64,000 nucleotides of DNA from Actinopolyspora saharensis (GCF_900100925.1 NZ_FNKO01000002.1:248001-312000), one strand, 5' to 3'. Counted from the stretch's first letter, positions 52,753-62,086 are shown. Notes: generated by a model not told the origin, from the sequence alone. Program-made: numbers and translations.

Positions 52753-53616
52753 TCACTCCGGGGCGATCTCCGCCCCCGGTATGAACAGTTTACCCCCGTC
52801 GAGATCGACGTTGCGCACCACCGCGTCACTGAAGGTCAGCTTCGGCAGCTCCAGGAACCCCAGGTCGAGGTTCGGCAGCAGCAGCGCCTCGGGGGAGAGC
52901 TCCACCGGCACGAGCGGGTAGCCCGCGACGTTGAGCTTTCCGGTGAGCTTGCGCGTGTAGAGCTCGATGGGGCCTTCGGTGATCGTGGACACCGAGCCGC
53001 GGTCCGCCGCGACCCGAACGTCCTTCCCGCCGGCCAGGCGGCCACGCTGCACCAGGTCCCCGATCCGCAACGCGTCGACGGTGAAGTGCATGGTGCGCAC
53101 CTGCTCGCCGTTGACCTCATGGGTGGCGAAGCCGTTGTAGTGCACCCCCTCCAGTGTCAACGTGCTCGCCGTCAACGTCCAGATCCGTCCCGGTCCCGGC
53201 CGCACGTCGGGTCGCTGCTCCGGAGGAGGTGGCAGCCTCTTCGCCGCCCCGCTGTCGCCGGAGCCCTGCTCGCCCGGTTCCGCGGAACCTCCCGCGGACG
53301 TTCCGTCCTCCTGCTCGGAGCTCTCCTGCTGCCCGGTTCCCTGCTCGGGAGGAGTTTCCGAGGACGTGGGCGCCTCCTCCGCGGGCTCGTCGCTGCCCGG
53401 CAGCAGGGACGTGCCCGTCGGCCCGGGAAGGAGCTGCACGGAGTCCGACTGCTGGGCCACGCCGAAGGGCGGGTCGACCAGTCCGGCGGCCCCGGTCACC
53501 ACGGCCAGCCCCATCACCAGCGAGGTCGTGCCGACGCCTCGGATCCTGCCCGAACGCCCGCGGGTCGCCTCCGCGTCCTTGCGCGGTGAGCGCGCGTGTT
53601 CGCGGTCCCGACTCAC
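52753..53616 (-). CDS. secreted or membrane-anchored protein of the DUF6230/DUF6114 cluster
   Basis: The 287-residue product has an N-terminal basic head, one hydrophobic segment (about residues 29-48, LVMGLAVVTGAAGLVDPP), a long Glu/Ser/Pro/Gly linker (about 50-135) and a beta-rich C-terminal domain (about 150-287) ending LFIPGAEIAPE. The C-domain has many alternating hydrophobic residues, e.g. ELYTRKLTGKLNVAGYPLVPVEL in part, and is reminiscent of the DUF6230 protein two genes upstream, so the two may be distant paralogues. Its GTG overlaps the DUF6114 stop by 4 bp with GGAGGCGAG upstream. The function is unknown; topology suggests it acts outside the membrane. Confidence 0.75.
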   Translation of the reverse strand: MSRDREHARSPRKDAEATRGRSGRIRGVGTTSLVMGLAVVTGAAGLVDPPFGVAQQSDSVQLLPGPTGTSLLPGSDEPAEEAPTSSETPPEQGTGQQESSEQEDGTSAGGSAEPGEQGSGDSGAAKRLPPPPEQRPDVRPGPGRIWTLTASTLTLEGVHYNGFATHEVNGEQVRTMHFTVDALRIGDLVQRGRLAGGKDVRVAADRGSVSTITEGPIELYTRKLTGKLNVAGYPLVPVELSPEALLLPNLDLGFLELPKLTFSDAVVRNVDLDGGKLFIPGAEIAPE

Positions 53617-54197
53617 GACTCGCCTCCGTCGACTCGCGCGGCACCCGCGGGCGAAGCCGTCCCGTCCCCGTCCGTCCCGGCGCGCTCGCGCGGCCCCGGG
53701 GAGGGCTTGGAAACGTCGTCGCGGGCGGGGACGGTTCCGCTCGGCCCCTGGGCCCCCGCGGAGTCCGCGGAGTCCCGCTCGTCGCTTCCCCGCCGCGGGG
53801 ACCAGGCGATCGCCAGGGCGGCGCCGATCAGTCCCGTGGTGGTCCCGAGCAGCAAGGAACCGAGGTTGACCGTCACGACGGCCACCACGGACAGCACCAG
53901 GGTCACGATGCCCGCAGGCATCCGCAGCTCCGGACGCAACCAGAACGAGAGGCCGCACGCGATCAGCACCATGCCGATCACGAGCGCCGTGATTCCCGCC
54001 GTAGTGCGCAGCGACACCTCGATGTCGCCGAACTTCAACGAAGCGTACGGCGGGTACAGCAGCAGCAGTGCGGCGATCAGGGTGAACACTCCCGCCCAGA
54101 ACGGTCGCGTTCTGCGCCACTCCCGAAAGACGACGCGCCCTCTCGCGAGCCGCTGCCTGCTGCTCCCTCCCGGGCGGTTCTTCGACGCTTTGCTCAC
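53613..54197 (-). CDS. DUF6114 family membrane protein
   Basis: A 194-residue protein with about four transmembrane helices between residues 30 and 135 (FWAGVFTLIAALLLLYPPY, TTAGITALVIGMVLIACGL, and two more), then a disordered acidic C-terminus. It matches the actinobacterial DUF6114 family, usually encoded beside DUF6230 proteins. GTG 54197 has GAGGAGG 8 bases upstream; a codon 17 residues earlier is less likely. It lies between and is coupled to its neighbours. No biochemical role is established. Confidence 0.8.
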   Translation of the reverse strand: MSKASKNRPGGSSRQRLARGRVVFREWRRTRPFWAGVFTLIAALLLLYPPYASLKFGDIEVSLRTTAGITALVIGMVLIACGLSFWLRPELRMPAGIVTLVLSVVAVVTVNLGSLLLGTTTGLIGAALAIAWSPRRGSDERDSADSAGAQGPSGTVPARDDVSKPSPGPRERAGTDGDGTASPAGAARVDGGES

Positions 54198-54289
54198 GGG
54201 CGCCCCCTCCTCGGGCCGTGCCTCACGGCGTACGGATCGGGTCGTCAAACGGACTGGTCGAGCGGACGGTCGGAAGCGACTCGTCCACG

Positions 54290-54919
54290 TCAGTAGCAGG
54301 GATCGTTCCCCGCCGTCGTGGAAATGTTCACGTCGTTGAGGTTGAGCGTGGAGGCCGTCGTCGACCAGGCCTCCTGCTTCAGGTCATCGATCGTGGCGCC
54401 ACTGGCCTGAATGCCGAAGCCGCCCGAGGTTCCCTGGACCCCCTCCGGACCCGCGTCCAGCTTGGCGGCGTCCCTGCCGATCTCGACGTTGTTCAGGGTC
54501 AGGTCTCCCTGGACCTGTTCGACGCCGAGGACGAGGTTCTCGGCGGTCATTCCGTCGGCGGCCTCGATGCGCACGGTCGCGTCCCCGATACCGGGAAGGT
54601 CGGGCACGCGGATGGACTGGCAGAAGTTGGTCAGCTTCGCGTGTTTGAAGCCGTTGACCAGCACCGGGTGCGCTTCCTCAGCGCTGCGGTCGACGGAACC
54701 GAACTGCACCACGCCCTCCGCGGTGAGCTTGTCCGCCGAAGCCTTGTAGCTCGTACCGGAGACTGCGAAGGAGGCCGCCACGGCGCCCTTGGAAAGTCCC
54801 GTGAGCATCAGCGCCACTCCGGAGAAACCCACTACGAATACGAGCGTGAAAACCTTCCAGCGGGTACGTCCATTGGCTGCGTTGTCGTTTTCGGCGTCGG
54901 CCCTTCGCCTCGTGGCCAT
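54290..54919 (-). CDS. DUF6230 family exported protein
   Basis: The 209-residue protein has a basic N-terminus, a single hydrophobic signal/anchor segment (about 22-45, KVFTLVFVVGFSGVALMLT), and a beta-rich extracellular domain beginning ASFAVSGTSYKASADKLTAEG and ending ISTTAGNDPCY. Two cysteines (in NFCQS and DPCY) may pair. It matches DUF6230, sometimes misnamed cholesterol esterase in actinomycetes; no serine-hydrolase motif is present. ATG 54919 follows GAGGTGACCTC. It is the first gene of the trio with DUF6114. Confidence 0.8.
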   Translation of the reverse strand: MATRRRADAENDNAANGRTRWKVFTLVFVVGFSGVALMLTGLSKGAVAASFAVSGTSYKASADKLTAEGVVQFGSVDRSAEEAHPVLVNGFKHAKLTNFCQSIRVPDLPGIGDATVRIEAADGMTAENLVLGVEQVQGDLTLNNVEIGRDAAKLDAGPEGVQGTSGGFGIQASGATIDDLKQEAWSTTASTLNLNDVNISTTAGNDPCY

Positions 54920-54958
54920 GAGGTCACCTCGGTGGTCCGGGAACTTGAGCAAGCACGG

Positions 54959-55023
54959 CACTCACTCGACCAGTGGGATGAAAAACACAGTGAGTGATAT
55001 CCATTACTTTTACCGACAGGTAA
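54959..55023 (-). promoter_or_regulatory. two palindromic elements upstream of the DUF6230 gene
   Basis: CACTCACT/AGTGAGTG arms (54959-54966, 54989-54996) could form a leader hairpin 40 nt before the start codon. TTACCTGTCGGTAA (about 55010-55023 on the minus strand) looks like an operator and lies where a -10 region would be. Together they suggest that the trio is regulated. Confidence 0.4.
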
Positions 55024-55501
55024 CTCTAGACGCAAGTCACACGGAACGCCATACCGTGTCCTTGAACACGAAGGAATTTCGTGAAATTAGTCACTATGAG
55101 CTACTTCGGGCCGGTGCCTCGCGCGCAACCACCCGCAGGCGGGAACGCCGTTGTTCGACGTGAGCGCCACGCGCCGAACACTCTCCCGGATCGGACCGGG
55201 CACGTTGCGCAACAACTGCGCGCTGGAACAGCGCACCGCTGCCCGGAACAACAAAACCGCGCCGTTCCCGTCACGAGAACGACACGGTCACGCAGGCACC
55301 GACAATTCGGATGAAAACCCGAGACCGACCGGGAGAGCATTCGACGGAAGAATGCGCTTACCGAATCGCTTTCATGAAAACTGCGGGAACCGAACCACTG
55401 CCGGAACACGCCATTCGGTTCCGCGACGCGCTCCACTCGCGGGGGATACGTCCCGTCCCCCGCCAGTTCGCAAGACGCGGTGCTATCGGTGAAATCGGGC
55501 A

Positions 55502-55539
55502 GCGGCCGGAACCACGACGAGCAGTCGGGTCCCGGCCGC
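55502..55539 (-). terminator. rne terminator hairpin
   Basis: GCGGCCGGAACC and GGTCCCGGCCGC pair with one mismatch (11 of 12) around a 14-base loop, immediately downstream of the rne stop on the minus strand. Confidence 0.65.
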
Positions 55540-55546
55540 GCGCAGA

Positions 55547-58500
55547 TCACTCCTCGGAGGGCTCCACCGGTGGCCCCGTGGCGCGTCCGGCCGCACGGCG
55601 CCTCGGACGACGTGCGGGCCCCGCCGAGATCACGGAGGACTCCGTCTCCGTGCTCGCTTCCCCCGACGAGACCTCGGAGGAGTTCGGCGCGGGGTTGACG
55701 ACCACGGGCTGGGCGGTCGAGCCGGTGCTGCCCATCGGCCTGCTGGCCTTGCGCCTGCTCCGTCCCGCAGCCTCCGTGGACGCTCCCGTGTTCTCGGCGG
55801 ACTCCTCCCCGGAGGACTGCGGCTGCCCGTTCCGCTGTTGCTCGGAATCGGCCTCTGCCGGAGCGGCTGCGGCCGGAGCGGACTGAGCGGGAGCCGATGC
55901 GGCGGAGCCGGACTTGGCCGAGCCGGACTTGGCGCCTCCCGACTTGGCCGAGCCGGACTTGGCGCCTCCCGACTTGGCCGAGTCGGGCTTGGCCTGCGCT
56001 GAACCGTTGGGGCTCACCTCGGCGACCGGTTCGGCCGCGGTACCGTCCCGCCCGTTCTCCGCGGTGGCCTCCTCCGCTTCACCGGCGGAGCGGACGGTCT
56101 TGCGCTTCCACTCGGAACGCTTGCCCGTGGTCGCGGTGGAGTCCGCCTTGCCGGACTCCCCGGTCGCGGAGGGCTTTTCCTCCGCGGCGGCACCGCCGCG
56201 ATCCCGCGAGGTCTCCGCGGTGGCGGAAGTGGAGACCTCGGACTGACGGCCCGAATTCTCGGACGACTGGCCCTTGCCGCGCTGCTTGTTCTTCCGCGAC
56301 CCCCCGGAAGAACCGCCGTGCTGGCTGTGATCGATCGGCTCGCTGGAAACCAGCACCCCACGACCACGGCAGTGTTCGCAAGTGCTGCTGTAGGCCTCCA
56401 GCAACCCCGTTCCGACCCGCTTGCGGGTCATCTGCACCAGCCCCAGCGAGGTGACCTCCGCGACCTGGTGCCGCGTCCGGTCCCGCCCCAGGCACTCGGT
56501 GAGCCTGCGCAGCACGAGGTCCCGGTTCGACTCCAGAACCATGTCGATGAAGTCGATGACCACGATGCCGCCGACGTCCCGCAGCCGCAGCTGGCGGACC
56601 ACTTCCTCGGCCGCCTCCAGGTTGTTGCGCGTGACCGTCTCCTCCAGGTTGCCCCCGGAACCGGTGAACTTGCCCGTGTTCACGTCGATGACGGTCATGG
56701 CCTCGGTGCGGTCGATCACCAGGTAGCCGCCGGAAGGCAACCAGACCTTGCGGTCGAGGGCCTTGGCGATCTGCTCGTCCACCCGGTACTCGGTGAAGAC
56801 GTCCTTGTTGCCCACGTGCTTGTTCAACCGCCCCAGCAGGTCGGGAGCCACGTGCTGCACGTAGGACTCGATCGTCTGCCACGCCTGCTCGCCCTGCACC
56901 GTCAACGAGGAGAAGTCCTCGGTGAACAGATCACGGACGACCTTGACCAGCAGATCCGGTTCCGCGTAGAGGAGCTGCGGAGCCTGCGTGCTCGAGGCCG
57001 CGGACTTCTCCTTGATGTCCTCCCACTGCGCCTGCAGCCGCCGCACGTCGCGGTCGATGGCCTCCTCGCTGGTCCCCTCGGAAGCCGTGCGGATGATCAC
57101 CCCGGACTCGTCGGGAACGATCCGCTTCAGGATCTCCTTCAGGCGCTTGCGCTCGCTGTCCGGCAGCTTGCGGCTGATCCCCGTGGCACCACCGCCCGGA
57201 ACGTAAACCAGGAAACGACCGGGCAGGCTGACCTGGGTGGTCAACCGCGCGCCCTTGTGCCCCAGCGGATCCTTGGTCACCTGAACCAGCACGCTGTCGC
57301 CCGTGGAAAGCGCCTGCTCGATCCTGCGGGACTTGCCTGCCAGCCCGGCGGCCTCCCAGTCGACCTCGCCCGCGTAGAGCACCGCGTTGCGGCCACGGCC
57401 GATGTCCACGAACGCCGCCTCCATGCTCGGGAGCACGTTCTGCACCCTGCCGAGGTAGACGTTGCCGACCAACGACCCGTTCCCGGAGGAGGTCACGAAG
57501 TTCTCGGCCAGGATGTCGTCCTCGAGGACAGCGACCTGGGTCTGCCCCTCGCTCTCCCGCACGACCATCTTGCGCTCGACGGACTCGCGCCTGGCCAGGA
57601 ACTCGGACTCGGAGAGCACCGGCGCCCGGCGACGTCCGGCCTCCCTGCCGTCCCTGCGTCGCTGCCGCTTGGCCTCCAGGCGCGTCGACCCCTTGATCGC
57701 GCGCACCTCGTCCTCGGCCTCCTGGCGCCCGCCCTCGGGGCTGTTCTCCCGAACGTGCACCACGGTGTTCGGCGGGTCGTCCTCGCGGGTGGCGCTCTCG
57801 GAGTCGCCGGAGCTCTTACGCCGCCTGCGGCGCCTGCGCCTGCTGACCGAAGCCGTTTCCGCTTCCTCGTCCTGCCCAGCGGTGGACTGCTCGGCGCTCT
57901 CGGGAGCGGACTCGGTCGAGACCCCCCCGCCGGAGCGGCCACCCTGCTGCGTGGTGGAACCGGACTCGGCCTGCTTGTCCTTCTTGTCCTTCTTGGACTT
58001 CTTGTCCTTCTTCGATTTCTTGTCCTCACGAGCGGCCTTGCCGCCGTCGGACTCCTCCGCGGTCGCGGAGTACTCACCGGAGTCACTCGACACAGCGCCT
58101 TCGGAGGAGGACTCGAAGCTCTCGTTCTCGCTCTCGCCCTCACCGCCTCGGCCGCGACCACGACCCCTGCGGCCGCGGCGCCGCCTGCGCCGCGTCGACG
58201 CCCCCTCAGACTGCTCGCTCTCCTCGACGGTGCCGGCGGAGTCGGACTCCTCCTCCCCCTCGACCGTCTCGGCAGTCGCGGTGCTGTCGGGAACTTCCGC
58301 GTGCGTGTCCGCGGACTCGGCGGCCCGCCGGGTCTCGGGCGCGAGGAACATGGCCTGAGGCGCGGCGAAGGCGGGCGCCAGCGCGCCTTCCCCCTGTTCC
58401 GCGCTCCTGTTTTCCGCTTTTTCGGAGCGCGCGCCCATTTCCTCACCCACCGTACCGGGGGTCTTCGGCGAGTCCGAGTCACTCGTCCCGCCGGCCTCCC

Positions 58501-58912
58501 CGCTAGTCTCAGTCCGTTGTGTCGGTTCACTCTCCGTGTCTTCGGAAGCGGTCCGGGAGGCCTCCGCAGCCGCACCCGGTGCACTCGCCCCGGTCGACTC
58601 ACCCGGATCAGCGCCGCCCTCGTCACGCCCCGCTCCGGAGTCGAGCCGTTCCGGGCGCAGCGAACGCACCACTTCGAGAGCGACCTCCCGCGTGATGTTC
58701 GACTGCGCACTGCGCACGGATTGGCCGATCTCACCCAGAGTGGCTATGACCTCGCGGCTGGTCGCCCCCAGCATCTTCGCCAAAGCGTGCACCCGCAGCT
58801 TGGCGGGCACTTCAAAGGTTCGATTGGCGGATTCGTCCTGCGCCCGCTCATCCCTCTGAGATGTCACCGATTGTCCGCTGGAGTCTCCAGCGGACGTGTC
58901 CCTGTTCAACAT
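55547..58912 (-). CDS. rne: ribonuclease E/G
   Basis: The 1121-residue endoribonuclease has a central catalytic core (about 430-870): the S1 region with GNVYLGRVQNVLPSMEAAFV, the DNase I-like active site DRTEAMTVIDVNTGKF, and the zinc-link CEHCRGRG near 847. The core is flanked by long disordered arms. The N-terminus (37-85, PAKLRVHALAKMLGATSREV) resembles the IF-2 N-terminal domain, a feature of some actinobacterial RNase E proteins. The N-arm is acidic with a Lys-rich block KKSKKDKKSKKDKKDK; the C-arm includes 10-residue GGAKSGSAKS repeats. RNase E starts mRNA decay and matures rRNA; the arms probably recruit RNA and partner proteins. It lies upstream of rplU in the conserved order. Confidence 0.95.
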   Translation of the reverse strand: MLNRDTSAGDSSGQSVTSQRDERAQDESANRTFEVPAKLRVHALAKMLGATSREVIATLGEIGQSVRSAQSNITREVALEVVRSLRPERLDSGAGRDEGGADPGESTGASAPGAAAEASRTASEDTESEPTQRTETSGEAGGTSDSDSPKTPGTVGEEMGARSEKAENRSAEQGEGALAPAFAAPQAMFLAPETRRAAESADTHAEVPDSTATAETVEGEEESDSAGTVEESEQSEGASTRRRRRRGRRGRGRGRGGEGESENESFESSSEGAVSSDSGEYSATAEESDGGKAAREDKKSKKDKKSKKDKKDKQAESGSTTQQGGRSGGGVSTESAPESAEQSTAGQDEEAETASVSRRRRRRRRKSSGDSESATREDDPPNTVVHVRENSPEGGRQEAEDEVRAIKGSTRLEAKRQRRRDGREAGRRRAPVLSESEFLARRESVERKMVVRESEGQTQVAVLEDDILAENFVTSSGNGSLVGNVYLGRVQNVLPSMEAAFVDIGRGRNAVLYAGEVDWEAAGLAGKSRRIEQALSTGDSVLVQVTKDPLGHKGARLTTQVSLPGRFLVYVPGGGATGISRKLPDSERKRLKEILKRIVPDESGVIIRTASEGTSEEAIDRDVRRLQAQWEDIKEKSAASSTQAPQLLYAEPDLLVKVVRDLFTEDFSSLTVQGEQAWQTIESYVQHVAPDLLGRLNKHVGNKDVFTEYRVDEQIAKALDRKVWLPSGGYLVIDRTEAMTVIDVNTGKFTGSGGNLEETVTRNNLEAAEEVVRQLRLRDVGGIVVIDFIDMVLESNRDLVLRRLTECLGRDRTRHQVAEVTSLGLVQMTRKRVGTGLLEAYSSTCEHCRGRGVLVSSEPIDHSQHGGSSGGSRKNKQRGKGQSSENSGRQSEVSTSATAETSRDRGGAAAEEKPSATGESGKADSTATTGKRSEWKRKTVRSAGEAEEATAENGRDGTAAEPVAEVSPNGSAQAKPDSAKSGGAKSGSAKSGGAKSGSAKSGSAASAPAQSAPAAAAPAEADSEQQRNGQPQSSGEESAENTGASTEAAGRSRRKASRPMGSTGSTAQPVVVNPAPNSSEVSSGEASTETESSVISAGPARRPRRRAAGRATGPPVEPSEE
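55911..55990. repeat. 30-bp tandem repeat inside rne
   Basis: The unit GACTTGGCCGAGCCGGACTT plus GGCGCCTCCC is repeated exactly at 55911-55940 and 55941-55970, followed by a third partial copy. On the coding strand it gives the 10-residue repeat GGAKSGSAKS. Copy number probably varies between strains by slippage. Confidence 0.85.
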
Positions 58913-59081
58913 TCAGCTCCTTCGCCCCCGGGCGCGTCCGGCGCGGACGCGGCCACACGGGGGTCTGCATACGTTCTCTGCCCTCCGCCACTCGGTGGCG
59001 GTAATTCTGTTGGATCCCTTGCGCCCCTGGCCAAAACCCCAGGAAACCGCACGGTGGTCGACGGCGTCCCCGCCGAACCCA

Positions 59082-59990
59082 TCACCCGAACGTGGTGCCC
59101 ACTTGCCGGGTTCCGGCCGCCGCCCTGTCAGGGGCCAGCGGATCGGCGATCGCGCCTCCGTCGTCGAGCCGACCCTGCGCCAACCGTGTGGCTCGCGCAA
59201 CCCCCGGTGCGGGCAGGTCGGCGACGACGCGAAGGGCCTTAAGTACGTCGTCGGGTCGCACGACCGGCGTAGTGTGTCGTACAACCATCACAAGTATCCC
59301 ATATCGTTGTGCACGATCTGGGCAATCGTCCACACGAGGGGCATCGACCGAGTGACAAGCACTCTCCGTGTCTTCGTGTGCACCGGGGTGTGCGAAATCG
59401 CGCACCTCGGCGGAAACCAACGCCGCCCTCACGTCCAGGGTACGACGCCCCTTCTTCGTTACCCGCTCGACCTCCGCGGTCTCGGAGTCCAGCAGCTGCC
59501 GTACCGCCCGCTCCAGCTCGGCCGGCCCGACTCCCTCGATCTCGACCCGCCAGGAACTGGCTTCCAGGCGTTCGGACAGCGCACCCGACTCCGCGGGCAC
59601 GATCTCCGCCACATCCATCCCGGCGGGAAGCGTCGAGCGCAACTCCTCGTGCAGGGTCGGCACGGCGATGTTGCGCACGAGCTGAACCTCGGCGTACTCC
59701 GCCTCACTGGCCACCCCCGTCGGAGCCGCCCCGGCCCAGGAGATCTTCGGGTGCGGGCTGTACCCCTCGGAATAAGCCACGGGCACCCCCGCACGCCGTA
59801 ACGCGCGCTCGAAGACCCTGGCCAGGTCGCGATGCGAGGTGAACCGCAGGTGACCACGCTTCGTGTACCGAAAACGAATCCTGTGCCCCGTGGAGAGCAC
59901 GGGGCGAGGCTGGTGTTGCGGACTCAGAGCATCCTCCGTGGTCTTGTCGAGGACGAAGCCGACCCCGGACGAGACACCAACCGGGGACAT
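59082..59990 (-). CDS. TIGR03936 family radical-SAM-associated protein (DUF2344)
   Basis: The 302-residue protein matches the DUF2344/TIGR03936 family: HRIRFRYTKRGHLRFTSHRDLARVFERALRRAGVPVAYSEGYSPHPKIS, read in segments at about residues 35-85, and later VVRPDDVLKALRVVADL. It always accompanies the B12-binding radical SAM protein encoded upstream (here 122 bp away) and is fused to it in some bacteria. The pair's reaction is not established; roles in tRNA or other modification have been suggested. A segment after SAEVRDFAHPG, about 25 residues, looks like an insertion compared with shorter family members. The ATG at 59990 is taken as start. Confidence 0.88.
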   Translation of the reverse strand: MSPVGVSSGVGFVLDKTTEDALSPQHQPRPVLSTGHRIRFRYTKRGHLRFTSHRDLARVFERALRRAGVPVAYSEGYSPHPKISWAGAAPTGVASEAEYAEVQLVRNIAVPTLHEELRSTLPAGMDVAEIVPAESGALSERLEASSWRVEIEGVGPAELERAVRQLLDSETAEVERVTKKGRRTLDVRAALVSAEVRDFAHPGAHEDTESACHSVDAPRVDDCPDRAQRYGILVMVVRHTTPVVRPDDVLKALRVVADLPAPGVARATRLAQGRLDDGGAIADPLAPDRAAAGTRQVGTTFG

Positions 59991-60112
59991 CCCGCACCAT
60001 ACAGCCTCACCGATGTTTTCTGTTCTTCCTCTTCGCAGGTACTCGCGCGCGACTTCCCCGCACTCGGCGGAAAGCCCCGCACGAGACCTGCGAGCCGACC
60101 GGAGGAGCTCCG

Positions 60113-62086
60113 TCAGGCGTGGCCGCCCGCGGAGTCGAACGCGGCGTTGTTGACCGGCGTCCCGCTGCTCACCGGAGTGATCGGAAGCAGGGGCCGGTCC
60201 GAGGGTCCCACCTCGATGTCGGTGCCCATGGTCGGACACACACCGCAGTCGAAGCAGGGCGTCCAGCGGCAGTCGTCCTGCTCACGGGCATCGAGGGCGT
60301 CCTGCCAGTCCGTCCAGAGCCACTCCTTATCCAGCCCCGAGTCCAGGTGCTCCCAGGGCAGGATCTCGCCCTCGGAGCGCTCCCTCGTCGTGAACCAGTC
60401 GAGGTCCACGCCCAGCGGGTGCAGCGCCTCGGCGGCGGCCGTCACCCAGCGGTCGTAGGAGAAGTGCTCGTTCCAGCCGTCGAAGCGCCCGCCCGAGCGC
60501 CACACCTGCTCGACGACCCGGCCGACCCGGCGATCCCCGCGCGAGAGCAGTCCTTCGATCAGCGAGGGCTTCCCGTCGTGGTAGCGCACGGCGATGTTGC
60601 GCCCCAACCTGCGGTCCGAGTTGATCGCCTTGCGGAGCTTGCGCATCCGTTCGTCGACGGTGCCCGGATCAGCCTGAGCGGCCCACTGGAACGGGGTGTG
60701 CGGCTTCGGAACGAAACCACCGATCGAGACCGTGCAGCGGATGTCGTTGCGGCCGGAGACCCTGCGGCCCTCCCTGATGACCTCCTTGGCCATCGAGGCG
60801 ATCTGCAGCACGTCCTCGTCGGTCTCCGTCGGCAACCCGCACATGAAGTACAGCTTGACCTGCCGCCAGCCGCTGGAGAAGGCGGTGGACACGGTTCTGA
60901 TGAGGTCCTGCTCGGAAACCATCTTGTTGATGACCCGCCTGATCCGCTCGCTTCCCCCCTCGGGGGCGAAGGTCAGACCGGAACGGCGGCCGCTGCGGGA
61001 GAGCTCGTTCGCCAGGTCGACGTTGAAGGCGTCCACCCGCGTGGAGGGCAGCGACAACCCGGTGTTGGTCCCCTCGTAGCGATCGGCGAGCCCCTTGGTG
61101 ATCTCACCGATCTCGGAGTGGTCGGCCGAGCTCAGCGACAGCAGCCCGACCTCCTCGAAGCCGGTCGCCTCCAGGCCCCGCTGGACCATGTCGTTGATCC
61201 CGCGGTTGGAGCGCTCCCGCACGGGGCGAGTGATCATCCCGGCCTGGCAGAATCGGCAGCCGCGCGTGCAGCCGCGGAAGATCTCCACGCTCATCCGCTC
61301 GTGCACGCTCTCCGCCGTCGGCACCAGCGGCTGCTTCGGATAGGGCCACTCGTCCAGATCCGTCGTGGTCCGCTTGAACACCCGGTGCGGTACCCCGGAG
61401 CGGTTCGGCACCACCTCGGCTATGTGGCCGGCCTCGTCGTAGTGCACGTCGTAGAAGCCGGGGACGTAGACCCCGCTCGCGGCGAGCCTGGACAGCAGCT
61501 CGGCTCGCCCTCCCGGAGTTCCCTCCTCCTTGAAGGCGCGGACCAGTTCGGTGATCTCCAGCACCGCCTGCTCGCCGTCACCGAGCACCACCGCGTCGAC
61601 GAAGTCGGCGACCGGCTCCGGGTTGAACGCGGCGTGCCCGCCCGCCAACACGATCGGGTGCTGTTCCGTGCGATCACGGGCGTGCAGGGGGATTCCGGCG
61701 AGGTCCAGCGCGGTGAGCAGGTTCGTGTACCCCAGCTCGGTCGCGAAGCTCACCCCCAGCACGTCGAAGGCGCCGACCGGTCGATGGGCGTCCACGGTGA
61801 ACTGGGGAACCCCGTGCTCACGCATGAGCTCTTCCAGGTCGGGCCAGACGGAGTAGGTCCGCTCCGCGAGCACGCCGGGCTGCTCGTTGAGGATCTCGTA
61901 GAGGATCATCACGCCCTGGTTGGGCAGCCCGACCTCGTAGGCGTCCGGATACATCAGGCACCAGCGAACGGTGGCCTCGTCCCAGTCCTTGACGGTGGAG
62001 TTGAGCTCGCCGCCGATGTACTGAACGGGCTTGGAAACCCGGGAAAGCAGCGGCTCCAGGCGATCGTACACGGATTCCACAGGCAC
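60113..62086 (-). CDS. TIGR03960 family B12-binding-domain radical SAM protein
   Basis: The 657-residue protein has an N-terminal cobalamin-binding-like region (DRLEPLLSRVSKPVQYIGGE, GVSFATELGYTNLLTALDLAG, VLAGGHAAFNPEPVADFVD), then a radical SAM core with the CxxxCxxC cluster site in FRGCTRGCRFCQAG near residue 278. A C-terminal domain contains four more cysteines (CRWTPCFDCGVC) that may hold an auxiliary cluster. GTG 62086 follows GGGGAC. The partner TIGR03936 gene lies downstream. Chemistry is unknown, although radical SAM activity is secure. Confidence 0.92.
   Translation of the reverse strand: MPVESVYDRLEPLLSRVSKPVQYIGGELNSTVKDWDEATVRWCLMYPDAYEVGLPNQGVMILYEILNEQPGVLAERTYSVWPDLEELMREHGVPQFTVDAHRPVGAFDVLGVSFATELGYTNLLTALDLAGIPLHARDRTEQHPIVLAGGHAAFNPEPVADFVDAVVLGDGEQAVLEITELVRAFKEEGTPGGRAELLSRLAASGVYVPGFYDVHYDEAGHIAEVVPNRSGVPHRVFKRTTTDLDEWPYPKQPLVPTAESVHERMSVEIFRGCTRGCRFCQAGMITRPVRERSNRGINDMVQRGLEATGFEEVGLLSLSSADHSEIGEITKGLADRYEGTNTGLSLPSTRVDAFNVDLANELSRSGRRSGLTFAPEGGSERIRRVINKMVSEQDLIRTVSTAFSSGWRQVKLYFMCGLPTETDEDVLQIASMAKEVIREGRRVSGRNDIRCTVSIGGFVPKPHTPFQWAAQADPGTVDERMRKLRKAINSDRRLGRNIAVRYHDGKPSLIEGLLSRGDRRVGRVVEQVWRSGGRFDGWNEHFSYDRWVTAAAEALHPLGVDLDWFTTRERSEGEILPWEHLDSGLDKEWLWTDWQDALDAREQDDCRWTPCFDCGVCPTMGTDIEVGPSDRPLLPITPVSSGTPVNNAAFDSAGGHA

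Larger units (their letters stand above)
54920..55546. other. 627-bp region: DUF6230 promoter side and rne terminator
   Basis: Both flanking genes read leftward. Near the DUF6230 start is the inverted repeat CACTCACT-N22-AGTGAGTG (54959-54996). Further up on the minus strand TTACC-TGTC-GGTAA (about 55010-55023) is a 14-bp palindrome, and TTGCGT lies about 20 bp beyond it. The far end holds the rne terminator. The rest has no recognisable gene. Confidence 0.5.

Noticed and set aside
55911..55990. Possible CRISPR-like direct repeats
   Set aside because: Units are contiguous 30-bp tandem repeats without spacers, in frame inside rne, and encode a 10-residue protein repeat.
56318..59242. A 974-codon frame antisense to rne
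   Set aside because: The RNase E catalytic motifs on the sense strand are decisive; the antisense frame ignores the gene boundary.
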